This document shows positions 48,561 through 60,534 of a DNA stretch of 64,000 nucleotides, in pieces. This DNA comes from Thunnus maccoyii (lineage: Eukaryota; Chordata; Actinopteri; Scombriformes; Scombridae). The stretch spans positions 1,187,001 through 1,251,000 of the forward strand of contig NC_056545.1 in assembly GCF_910596095.1 (NCBI RefSeq), written 5' to 3'. The translations under genes and the position numbers were made by a program. Position 1 is the first letter of the stretch. The number at the start of each line of letters is the position of its first letter. The notes beneath the pieces were generated by a model, which was given only the letters and a program-made list of their open reading frames with translations, was not told the origin of the DNA and did no database searches.

Positions 48561-49611
48561 TGATTAACTACATCAAGCTCATAATACTTGCCTGTTGTGT
48601 TTACCTGAGTGTTTGTTTACATGAGAATGTCACTGACATTTTAGCCAACATGATGCCAAAATTAACAGCATGGCCTCTTGTGTTTGGTCTTTCTGAGGCA
48701 AATAATCCGTCTGCCTGTTTCAGCAGGTTGTTTCTAGAAGCTTTCAGCATTTTGATAAGTCCAGTTTTCACTAACCACCGCTAAGGAAACACCCAGTACA
48801 TAGACGGCACGCTGGGAACATGAAACAGGTGATTTACTGCTTGTTTTTAATGTCATTTAGTAAACAGTGATAAGAAAACATCATTAAACTCTGAGGGAAC
48901 ATTACTAATGACGGCCTTGCATCAAATGCAAAAGCAAAAAACTCAGTCCGAGCTGTCTTAAGTCAGTCTTTTTCTCGTCTTGATGTTCCAATAACGTCAA
49001 ACATGTTTAATATTATCCTAAGTCTTTAGTTTTGGCTCATGCAATTAGTGAAGTTCAATGACATGAACATTGTCAATGACTAGGCATGCAGCAAACAGGA
49101 AGCAGCAAACTGGGTGTTACTGTAACAGCTGAAAAAACTAAACTCAAATACCATCACACACACATGATGGACAGTGAGTTAACAATGTAATTAGTTGGTG
49201 TTTAATGGGCATGTATCTGATCCACCAACCGGCATGTATTTTAAACACACAAGAGTCCAAACTAAAGCTGGAGGACGAGAATTCAGTTTTCTCATTTAAT
49301 TTAATTTAATTTATTTTTATTTGTGATTCCATTTCATCTTGTTTTATCAATTTTATTCTTCCTGTTTGTTTGTTTTGTGTTTATCTCTTGTTTTATGTCT
49401 TTTTGTAAAGTAGTTTGAGCTGCTGTAGGTCATTTTTTAAGTGTAGTGGAGCTGAAGACGCAGAAGAGGAAACATTCAATACTTCTGAGGTCTGATGTGT
49501 GACTCCCACCCACATTCTGACCTCAGTGTGAAGTGTTCACATTTCTGTACAGTTGAGTCTCAAACTGACTGATAAAACAGGAAATGTTCATGTGTCAGTT
49601 TGATGTTGATC

Positions 49612-52082
49612 ATGAAGACTGTGAGCAGGTTGCTGATCGTTCTCCTCACAGGTACTCTGCTCTTTAACTTTCTATAACTCTGACTTCACACTGACTTTAT
49701 GTAATATGAGACAGTTAGAGACAGTTTCTGTGGTGTGTTTACATGAAACAACAGATTTTAGCTGCAAACAGACCTGAAAGTGTTGAAGTGTCTCTTTGTG
49801 TCTTCAGTCATTGAACGCAGCAGCAGCAGCATGAAGGTTGTTGGTCGAGCAGGTGAGAACATCACTCTGCCGTGTAAATGTGACATCAAGAAACACGGAG
49901 CGTTGTCAGTTTGCTGGGGTCGAGGTTCAATACCAAGGTTTGGCTGCAACAACCAGATCATCTCCACAGACGGACATAAAGTGATAGAATCAACCAGAGT
50001 TTCCAGCAGGTATCAGTTACTGGGACGACTGGAGGATGGAGATGTTTCTCTGACGATCCTGAAAACCACAGAAGAAGATGCTGGACGGTACGGATGCTTG
50101 GTGCACATACCTGGGTGGAACAATGATGAAAAACATCACATTGATCTGATCATTGAGAAAGGTAAGAAATGGTTTTTATAAAAGAATAAAGTTTGTGCAG
50201 GAAGTTACTTTAAGGACGGAGATTCATAAACTAATGTTCAGTGTTCAGAGGTTTGATGTTATCAATTAATCTACCAATTACTTTCTTGATTCATTGATTT
50301 TTGTTCAGTTCATAAAATGTCAGTGAATTGTGAAAAATGTCCAACACAAGTTCCTGGTTTTGTTTGACCAACAGTCCAAACCCCAAAGATCTTTATTATC
50401 ATAGAGGAGCAGAAAACTAGAGAATCTTCATGTTTATGAAGCTGGAATCAGTGAATTTTTTGTTGGAAATTTTCTGAACTGATGATTCAACTGTTACAAT
50501 TTTATGTTCTTAAACCTAAATGACTAAATGTTTGTCACGTCCTCCAGAAGAAGTTTTTCTGATCTGCCGCCTCTTTCGTTAAATGTCTGATGAAGTTTAG
50601 GAAACGAAAATTATTCTATTGATGTTAGAGAGAGAAGAGCTGGCTGAAACGTGTCAGAATGATGAAGATTTTACATCTCAGAGGTTTTAGAATAAAAGTC
50701 GCAACTTCTGAACATGAACTCGCTGTCTGACATGTGAACAAACTGCTGCTGCTGTTTCTCTGCAGACGACACATTCAGCACTTCTGACGTTTGATGTGTG
50801 ACTGATAAAACAGGAAGGGTTCATGTAGGGACGTGACTGGGATGGATGCAAAACCAAAACCAAAGTCAACTTTTAGTGACACAAAATATTTTGTCAATCG
50901 ATTCATCATTTAACTAATTTTTTCTAGCAAACATGCAGAACATTCATCATTTCCAGCTTCTTAATTGTGAAGATTTGCTGCTTTTCTTTGTCGTTTGTGA
51001 CAGTAAACCCTCCAGTCTCGACCACAGCAGCCACCACAACACAGAGAGGACGTCATGTCACACTGGTTGAAGAGGTGAGTTGAAGTCAGTAGTTAAAAAA
51101 TAAGTTTATAAGACAAGTTTTATTTTAGGTTTTGATCCAGTGACTCATCTGATTCCTGCAGTGCATCAAACAGCAGTTCATCTCTGAAACAAACAAACAA
51201 ACAGCAGTCCAAACACGAAAAATTAGTTGTCGTTGAGTCCAGCTTTAAATCCAGAGACTTCAGAATGATTCCAAATGTTGAAGTTTTCTCCAGAGTCTCT
51301 TCTCTCAGAGTGAATTGTCTCCAGATGTTGTGATGAAGTCGTTTCATCCAGTTGTTTAAAAGCAGAGAAACAGATTTTCACTCCTTTAACATCAGTTATT
51401 TGACCGTAAACGTATCAATCAGAAGAGTTTTCTGTCCTCACTTTTAAACCAAAAGTAGAGAAAACATGTGAGTTCCCGCTCAAACTTTACATCTATCAGA
51501 GAACTCGTCCACAAGCCGTCTGATGTTTAAAACATTATTTTCTTGTGAAACAGTTTCCAGGTGTGTTTTAGAGACGTCTGTCAGAAAACAGGTGAATCTA
51601 TTTTCAGCTGACAAACAACCAAACTGCTTCACTGCCAACATCTGGTGAGAAGGACACACTGCTAGAGATTAAACTAGTCCAATAACACAAAACCAGTCAT
51701 CAACTAGTTTCATAATTGATTTATTGTTTGAGTCTTTTTGAAGTAAAAATGTCAAAATTTTCTGTCTCCAGATTCTCAGATATGAAAATTTGCTGCTTGT
51801 GTCTAATTTTCTTACAGTAAACTGAATCTGACAAAACAAATGTTTATATTTTGATCTTTGATAAGATGTTTGTTGTTTAGAGTTTAGTTCATCTGTGTGT
51901 GATAATAATAACAAATATAATTCTAACTGAACAAAAAACATTTGTTTGCTTGTTTGTTTGTTGACAGTTGTGGAGCACACCCGCTCAGCAGGTAAACAAT
52001 CTGCACATCTTCATCGGAAACACAGTGAGACTCTTCTTCATCATCATCGTACCTGCACTGCTGCTGATAGCTGCTTACAGTC

Positions 52083-52129
<47 letters not shown>

Positions 52130-52348
52130 CAGGTCCTGTGATTCTTCATATAATAGAAATGATTAGAAGATGAATGTAGTTTATTGCATCGAGACACTTT
52201 GACAACAGTCGTACTCCACTTTACTCATTGATTTGTTAACATTAAAGAAATTAATTAACAGAAATTGCAGCTGTATGCAAACATAAAGAGATAAATACTT
52301 TTTATTTTAAAAGGAAGCAAACATGTTCATTATTATATACATGAAGGT

Positions 52349-52389
<41 letters not shown>

Positions 52390-52846
52390 TTTCCTTCTGT
52401 AACAATGTTGTGAATGTGAATTAATGTCAGTTTATCTGATTACAGTCGTGTCATTAAAGTTTTTTTCAATCTGACTTTGAGTCACAGAAACACAAAACAC
52501 AAGAAGCTTCATAAAGCAACAGTCTGTTTATTTACAGCAGCATAAAAACCAGACAACAGTTCATGTTTCACAGCAGCTCCATGTCACATTATTTTCATCT
52601 GTTTACAGAGATAATCTGATTTTCAATCGATCGTCGCCCTCATGAGGCCAAATTACATCATTACATCATGAAAACTAAACTAAACTTTTACTTTCATCAA
52701 CTTTAAGGAAACAAAACTACAATCATTTAAAACTGATCAAAGTTCTGTTTTTATTTCATGTGTCTGCAGGAGTGAGGAGGACCAATCAGAGCGCAGTGAC
52801 TGACAGGAGGCAGAACCAATCAGAGGAGAGGGACAGCTCTGTGTAG
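49612..52846 (+). CDS. TIM-family receptor 5 (HAVCR/TIMD4-like), complete
   Basis: Exons: 49612-49651, 49808-50161, 51004-51074, 51968-52079 and 52770-52846 (TAG). Phases agree; product 217 aa. The IgV domain begins ERSSSSMKVVGRAGENITLPC. It has an extra cysteine (CKCDIKKHG, where the other copies have CKYD), giving an odd cysteine count, and its ligand loop is WNND instead of WFND. The NIT sequon could be glycosylated. The stalk reads STTAATTTQRGRHVTLVEE. The membrane exon has LFFIIIVPALLLIAAY. The tail keeps DSSV (RVRRTNQSAVTDRR at its start). AATAAA at 52989-52994. It lies directly after the truncated tail of copy 4, with the intervening unit sequence deleted. Confidence 0.86.
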
Positions 52847-53756
52847 AAACCTTACTGCTGTTGAATAATGTTTAGTAAAGGTTTGATGCCCTGAAACAAC
52901 AACTGAAAGAATTCATTCTACAATCTCATTTGTAGATTGAGTTTAAAATTTGACTTGAGTTTCGTGATTTCAGTGTTTGCTGGGAACAAATAAAGTCCTT
53001 GAAAAAAATCCAAAAGTCCATGAATAAAGCTGGAGGATCAGCATTCAGTTTTTAATCCAGTTTAATTTAATTTGTGGTTCCATTTCATCTTGTTTTATCT
53101 GCTATTTTATTCTTTTTAAATCCTGTTTATGTGATTTGTGTTTATCTCTTGTTTTGATGTCTTTTTGCAAAGCAGTTTGAGCTGCTGCAGGTCATTTTTT
53201 ACAGTGTAGTGGAGCTGAAGACTCGTTCAGTACTTCTGAGGTTTGATGTGTGACCTCCTCTCAGGATGTTTAGACCTCAGTGTGAAGTGTTACCATCTCT
53301 GGATATACACACATACACATGCTCCCACTTGCATGTATTTTCACTGTACATAGTTGTTGTTTTATGTATGTTTGCTTAGGTAGAATTAGATTTTGGGATA
53401 TTGGTTTATTGATCAAAGCATCTGCTAAGTTTGTTGACTCTGCTATTGTCTAATAAACACTGTTATATCTTTAAAGAGAAGTCTTTTGTCATTATTATTA
53501 TTATGCATTGTGAAAAGTTGCTGATTGAATTCAAACCTTCTTTGTTCACTTGTGAATGTTGACATCCCTCAGATATTAGCATTCTAGGTGAACTCTTTTA
53601 TGAGACTACCTTATTGTCTCATTATTGGTCCCAGTTTCCAGGTGATGCCCCATTTTTATTAATACATATTAATAATTTATTAACTTTAATAATTCATAAT
53701 TATATCTGATAAATATTATTAATTATTGCTAATAACCAGCCGTGCTCCTCACAGAC

Positions 53757-53935
53757 CCAACACTTGGTGCCCCGCGTGAGGTTCTCTAACATTTGGTGCC
53801 CCGTGTGAGGCTCTCTAACAGTTGGTGCCCCATGTGAGGCTCTCTAACATTTGGTGCCCCGTGTGAGGCTCTCTAACAGTTGGTGCCCCATGTGAGGCTC
53901 TCTAACAGTTGGTGCCCCATGTGAGGCTCTCTAAC
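53757..53935 (+). repeat. 29-bp tandem repeat downstream of TIM5
   Basis: About six units of the TGGTGCCCC(G/A)TGTGAGGCT type, matching the arrays at 27455 and 36722. The array ends abruptly at a junction with TIM intron-derived sequence (53936 onwards). Confidence 0.88.
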
Positions 53936-54460
53936 AATGAAGATTTGCTGCTTTTCTTTGTCGTACGTGACAGCAAACTGAACATTTTGGGGTTCTGAAC
54001 TGTTGGTCACTGAATTGTTTTCTCCAGAGTCTCTTCTCTCAGAGTGAATTGTCTCCAGATGTTGTGATGAAGTCGTTTCATCCAGTTGTTTAAAAGCAGA
54101 GAAACTGATTTTCACTCCTTTAACATCAGTTATTTGACTGTGAACGTATCAACCTGAAGAGTTTTCTGTCCTCACTTTTAATCCAAAAGTAGAGAAAATA
54201 TGTTAGTTCTCTCTCAAACTTAACACCCCATCTGCATGCTATCTGATTTTTAAAATATTATTTTAATGTGAAACAGTTTCCAGGTGTGTTTTAGAGACGT
54301 CTGTCAGAAAACAGGTGAATCTATTTTCAGCTGACAAACAACCAAACTGCTTTACTGCCAACATCTGGTGAGAAGGACACACTGCTAGAGATTAAACTAG
54401 TCCAGTAACACATGGAAAATGCCAAAATTGTCTGTCTCCGGATTCTCATTTATGAAGACC
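53936..54460 (+). pseudogene. Relic of a further TIM copy (intronic sequence only)
   Basis: Starts GAAGATTTGCTGCTTTTCTT, which in intact TIM genes lies just before the stalk exon. It continues into the decayed AAACTGAACATTTTGGGGTTCTGAACTG form and then the TIM intron 3 sequence (CCAGAGTCTCTTCTCTCAGA, CATCTGGTGAGAAGGACACA). No IgV, stalk or membrane exon is left. It points to a seventh TIM unit largely removed by deletion. Confidence 0.7.
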
Positions 54461-55371
54461 AACAAGTTTAAACCCAGCAAACACTGAGACTAGGTATACA
54501 ATGTGCCAATATTTCCAACTCATTGTGGACGATTGCCGATGCCAAGACCAATATTTGCACATATTTTTTTTCCATCTGACTGAGGAGACTATTATGCATG
54601 CAAGCTGGCTTTAACTGTTTGTGTTCAGATTAAACAAACCAGATTCAACTTGTTAATTTGTGAGCTTTAGTGGAGACAGGCTAGCTGTTACCACCTGTTT
54701 ACAGTCTTTATGCTAAGCTAACCTAACCGGCTGCTAGCTGTAGCTTCATATTTAGCATACAGACATGAGAGAGGAATCAATCTGATCAATTAACTCTGCA
54801 AGAAACAGAATGAACTTTGATCATTTATGCTGAAATTATTAAATTTAGATATTTATTTAATTTAAGAGAAAACTTGATTTCTTGACTCCTGGAGTCTAAA
54901 CATATTAGTTTAATTTACCTGTTTATATATTAATTTACTTTTTGTTTGTTTGTTTAGTCTATAGTTTTGCTGCAGTTTAACTTTGTTATTTTATTTGGGT
55001 CTTTGTATAATTATTGATTGATAGGAATGCATTTATTGTTCCAATAAGTACATTTATGATAAGATCAAACAGCGTTCAGTTTTTTGATTTCATTTATTTT
55101 AATTTGGGGTCCATTTCATCTTATTTTATCTGCTATTTTATCCTTTTTAAATTCTGTATGTGATTTGTGTTTATCTCTTGTTTTATGTCTTTTTGTAAAG
55201 CGGTTTGAGCTGCTGCAGGTCATTTTTAAGTGTAGTGGAGCTGAAGACTCAGAAGAGGAAATGTTCAGTACTCTTGGCGTTTGATGTGTGAAGTGTTCCC
55301 ATCTCTGGACAGTTGAGTCTCAAACTGACTGATAAAACAGGAAATGTTCATGTGTCAGTTTGATGTTGATC
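54460..55371 (+). other. Spacer before TIM6
   Basis: AT-rich sequence without a supported gene. The last 300 bases match the upstream sequence of other TIM genes (TTCATCTTATTTTATCTGC, TTGAGCTGCTGCAGGTCATT, AACAGGAAATGTTCATGTG), so they may hold the shared TIM promoter and 5' UTR. The 47-bp minisatellite seen before other copies is absent here. Confidence 0.5.
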
Positions 55372-58300
55372 ATGAAGACTGTGAGCAGGTTGATGATCGT
55401 TCTCCTCACAGGTACTCTGCTCTTTAACTTTCTATAACTCTGACTTCACACTGACTTTATGTAATATGAGACAGTTAGAGACAGTTTCTGTGGTGTGTTT
55501 ATATGAAACAACAGATTTTAGCTGCTAACAGCCCTGAAAGTGTTAAAGTTTCTCTCTTTGTGTCTTCAGTCATTGAACGCAGCAGCAGCAGCATGAAGGT
55601 TGTTGGTCGAGCAGGTGAGAACATCACTCTGCTGTGTAAATATGACATCAGGTATAACGGAGCGAGGTCAGCTTGCTGGGGTCGAGGATCAATACCACTT
55701 TCGGGCTGCAACAACCAGATCATCTTCACAGACGGACGTAAAGTGATAGAATCAACCAGAGTTTCCAGCAGGTATCAGTTACTGGGACGACTGGAGGATG
55801 GAGATGTTTCTCTGACGATCCTGAACACCACAGAAGAAGATGCTGGACGGTACGGATGCAGAGTGGACATATATGGCTGGTTCAATGATCAAAAACATCA
55901 CATTGATCTGATCATTGAGAAAGGTAAGAAATGTTTTTTATAAAAGAATAAAGTTTGTGCAGGAAGTTACTTGAAGGACGGAGATTCATAAACTAATGTT
56001 CAGTGTTCAGAGGTTTGATGTTATCAGTTAATCTACCAATTACTTTCTTGATTCATTGATTTTTGTTAAGTTCATAAAATGTCAGTAAATTGTGAAAAAT
56101 GTCCAACACAAGTTCCTGGTTTTGTTCGACCAACAGTCCAAACCCCAAAGATCTTTATTATCATAGAGGAGCAGAAAACTAGAAAATCTTCATGTTTATG
56201 AAGCTGGAATCAGTGAATTTTTTGTTGGAAATTTTCTGAACTGATGATTCAACTGTTACAATTTTATGTTCTTAAACCTAAATGACCAAATGTTTGTCAC
56301 GTCCTCCAGAAGAAGTTTTTCTGATCTGCCGCCTCTTTCGTTAAATGTCTGATGAAGTTTAGGAAACGAAATTATTCTATTGATGTTAGAGAGAGACGAG
56401 CTGGCTGAAACGTGTCAGAATGATGAAGATTTTACACCTCAGAGGTTTTAAAACAATAGTCGTAACTTCTGCTTTTACTTCTGAACATGAACTCGCTGTC
56501 TGACATGTGAACAAACTGCTGCTGCGGTTTCTCTGCAGACGACACGTTCAGCATTTCAGAGATTTGATGTGTGACTGATAAAACAGGAAGGGTTCATGTA
56601 GGGACGTGACTGGGATGGATGCAAAACCAAAACCAAAATCAACTTCTCTTTTATTGACAGAAAATATTTTGTCAATTGATTCATCATTTAAGCCATTTTT
56701 TCTAGCAAACATGCAGAACATTCATCATTTCCAGCTTCTTAATTGTGAAGATTTCCTGCTTTTCTTTGTCGTTTGTGACAGTAAACTGAATATTTTGTGG
56801 TTCTGAACTGTTGGTCAGAAAAAAACGAGACATTTGAAGACGTCTGCTTGGACTTTAAGTTGTGACAGACATTTACTGACATTCTCTGTCAAAATTGGAA
56901 ACCTCTTCTCCTCATCTGCTCCCATCACCTGCGGAGTCCCTCAAGGCTCCATTTTAGGGCCCATCCTATTCACCTTATACATGCTCCTTCTTGGCTCCAT
57001 CTTCAATAAGCACAATATCTCCTATCATTGCTACGCAGATGATACACAGTTATACCTCCCATTAGAACCTGGTGATGACAATGATAACGCAGTTAGGTCC
57101 CTTCTTGACTGCGTCCTGGACATACAAAATTGGATGGCACAAAACTATCTTCAGTTAAATGCTAGTAAGACTGAAGTGGTTTTATTTGGTCCGACTCCAG
57201 TGGGAGTATAGCTAATCTCTTAGGGCCCCTGGCCCCTTACCTTCATTCTCATGCCAGAAATCTCTGTGTTATTTTTGATTCGGCTCTAAAATTTGATAAA
57301 CAAATTAATTCTGTTGTCAAAGGTTGTTATTTCCAGCTACGAAACATTGCCAAATTGAAACCGCTCCTCTCATTCAATGACTTGAAGACTGTCACAACCG
57401 CTCTGATTTCCTCCCATCTGGACTACTGCGATGCCCTTTATTTGAGTGTTAGCCAGTCTTCCCTGTCCCGCTCACAACTAGTGCAGAACGCTGCTGCTCG
57501 GCTAATATCTGGCACAAGGAAGAGAGACAGCATCACACCTATATTGGCCTCCCTGCATTGGTTACCAGTCAAGTATAAGACTGAGTTTAAGGTTCTTTTA
57601 TTTGTTTTTAAGGCTCTACATGGCATGGCGCCCCAGTACATCTCAGAGCTCATCTGCCCCCTTCACAACACCAGATCTCTTAGATCCTCAGGGGTCCGTT
57701 TCACAAAGCAGGTTTAGTGAAAACTCAGAGTTTGTTAACCCTGAAATGAGGGAAACTCTGAGTTTTCCATTTCAAAAAGGGAGGTAACTCAAACCAGAGA
57801 AAGAGGGATAACTCTAGCCTGTTTCAGAGAGAGGGGTAACTTAAGCTCTCGGTCAGTTACCGTAGCAACAGACTCTATGAACCTAACCTGGTCGGGACCA
57901 GGTTTTTCTCAATGAACCTCGAGTTTCTCTCAGTCTCCGCCCTCTTTCAGAGCCACACACTCCATTTGATTTCCTCATTCATTCAGTCAGCAGGCGAGTT
58001 TTGGCGTAGCCTAGTTCTGCCGTCTGTCATTTAAAAAAATCATTAAAACAATCAGTGTCAGTATATTAGAAGTCCATTAGGCACAGTAACATTTTTCACT
58101 AACATGGCATGTCCTTTTGATAACGATCCCATGGATGAAGGTGCAGCATTACTGCGCAGAGAATTAAATATTCGTTGAGAGATGGTTATCAGACCGCGGC
58201 ATAGATGTTCTAGCATTTTCAGACAATTATCTTTTTGAGCGGTACCGTTTCACGTCACAGTCCATCATCTACATACACAACCGAATCCGTCCTTACATTT

Positions 58301-59945
58301 GCAACATTACCAATCGTAGTCATGCTCTCACATCCCAGCAGATATTGTGTGTTGCGCTGCGTTTCTTTGCAAACGGAAGTTTTTTGTACAATGTCGTAGC
58401 CAGCCACTGGCCTTCCTATAGTCTGGCTTAGGGCCAGCTCCTCTGCCTCCGTTAGAGGTGGCGGTGCTGGACCACCACCCGTTTTACGGACATCTGCCTT
58501 CTTTCTGTTGGCTGAGTAGAAGTCTGTGTTAGTTTAAATAGGCTTAATTATTTAAAAGAACATGATGTAGATGAGAAGACATTTATGTGTGTGAAACCAG
58601 CATTATGTTGGGGATAAAACAACTGCACAGTCAAACAGCCACTTAATATTTACTTTACAATGTAAAAATGATCAAAATGAGGTTCCCCCATGAGATCATG
58701 CCGAGGTCTCACCTGTTTGAACAATGTTTTTATATTTTATCCTAAACTGCTGCCAAGTGCGCTTCTCCCTCGCGGGATTGGATCTAAATGAAATAAATTA
58801 ATAGGCGACCAATCAAGCAGTTTTCCTCTGTAATATTATTGTGATTGCAAAGGACCACATTTAAACTTAGGCATTGACCCGAGCAGCGATGTTCTCCCAC
58901 GCCGTCTCCCTCTCTTTTGCAGCTGCAGCGGTGTTGCACTTCTTTTTGAAAACATGTTCAAACTCGCCGTATTATCGCATTAAGATTTCTAGTTCTAGTG
59001 GGGTGAAAAACGCCGCCCTCCTCTTCCCCGTTGCTATGGTGACTCGTTGAATCGGGGCTCCATTGATGCTGGCTTTTTATAGTTGTGGTGCACGCGCTTA
59101 ACTCCAGGTGAAACTACTCCGAGTTGAATAAACTGACTCAAATCATCTGTTCTGGAACCGGAAACTCAGAGTTTCCTATCTCAGAGTAGATCAACTCAGA
59201 GTTCAGGATTAGACTCGGAGTTTGTTGAACCTGCTTTGTGAAACGGACCCCTGGTCAACTGTTGCTGAGGGGTGACCGTGCATTTGCTGTAGCTGCCCCA
59301 AAACTTTGGAACAGCTGACATCTTGGATTTAAGTGTTCCCCTTCCCGAGACACTTTTAAGGCCAAACTAAAGACTCACTTGTTCACTCGGGCCTTTGACT
59401 GTCGTTAAAACCCAGTGTTCTACTATTATTTGTTTTCTGTTTGTTCTTGTTTCCTGTTTGCTGTTACCCTGTCGTGTTGTTTTAATTTATTCCTGATATC
59501 TTATTGTTCAGCACTTTGGTCAACTGTGGTTGTTTTTAAATGTGCTTTATGAATAAATATGATTTGATTTGACATTTTATAAACCAGACAGAAAATACTA
59601 AACAAGATAATGAAAACTATGTTTAGCTCCAGCCTCAACCACAGCAGCCACCACAACAGAGAGAGGAAGTGATGTCACCCCGTGGAGAGGAAGTGATGTC
59701 ACAGTCGTATGTGAAACCACAGAGCCCACAGTGACACTGGTTCAGGAGGTGAGTTGAAGTCAGAATTTAAAAGAAATCAGTTAATGAGACAAGTTTCATT
59801 TTCATCATTTGTTTGTTTGTTTGTTGACAGTTGTGGAGCGCACCTGTTCAGCAGGTAAACAATCTGCACATCTTCATCGGAAACACAGTGAGACTCTTCA
59901 TCATCATCCTCATACCTGCACTGCTGCTGATAGCTGCTTACAGTC

Positions 59946-60018
<73 letters not shown>

Positions 60019-60480
60019 CAGGTCCTGTGATTCTTCATATAATAGAAATGATTAGAAGATGAATGTAGTTTATTGCATCGAGACACTTTGACTACAGTCG
60101 TTCTCCACTTTACTCATTGATTTGTTAACATTAAAGAAATTCATTAACAGAAATTGCAGCTGTATGCAAACATAAAGAGATCCTCAAGTTTAAATAAACA
60201 CTGAGTGTTATTATTAAAGATGGCTCTGAATTAGTCATCAAATCCATTTCTATACTTTTAGCTTTTTAATATCTTCAGATATGTGATCTGGTGTCAAACA
60301 CGTCCTCTGGATGAAATGATATGATGACATCTGTCTACAAGACTTCTGTCTTATTATGAAAAGATATCCATGTATTGATCGTGTTGATTGGTTTCTCACT
60401 CTGATCATTTAAGAGCCTCAAACTTGAAATACTTTTTATTTTAAAAGGAAGCAAACATGTTCATTATTACATACATGAAG

Positions 60481-60534
<54 letters not shown>

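Noticed and set aside
54460-55371. Search for a lone promoter or gene start before TIM6
   Set aside because: Shared sequence upstream of TIM genes is visible, but duplication explains the similarity and no defined core promoter element stands out.
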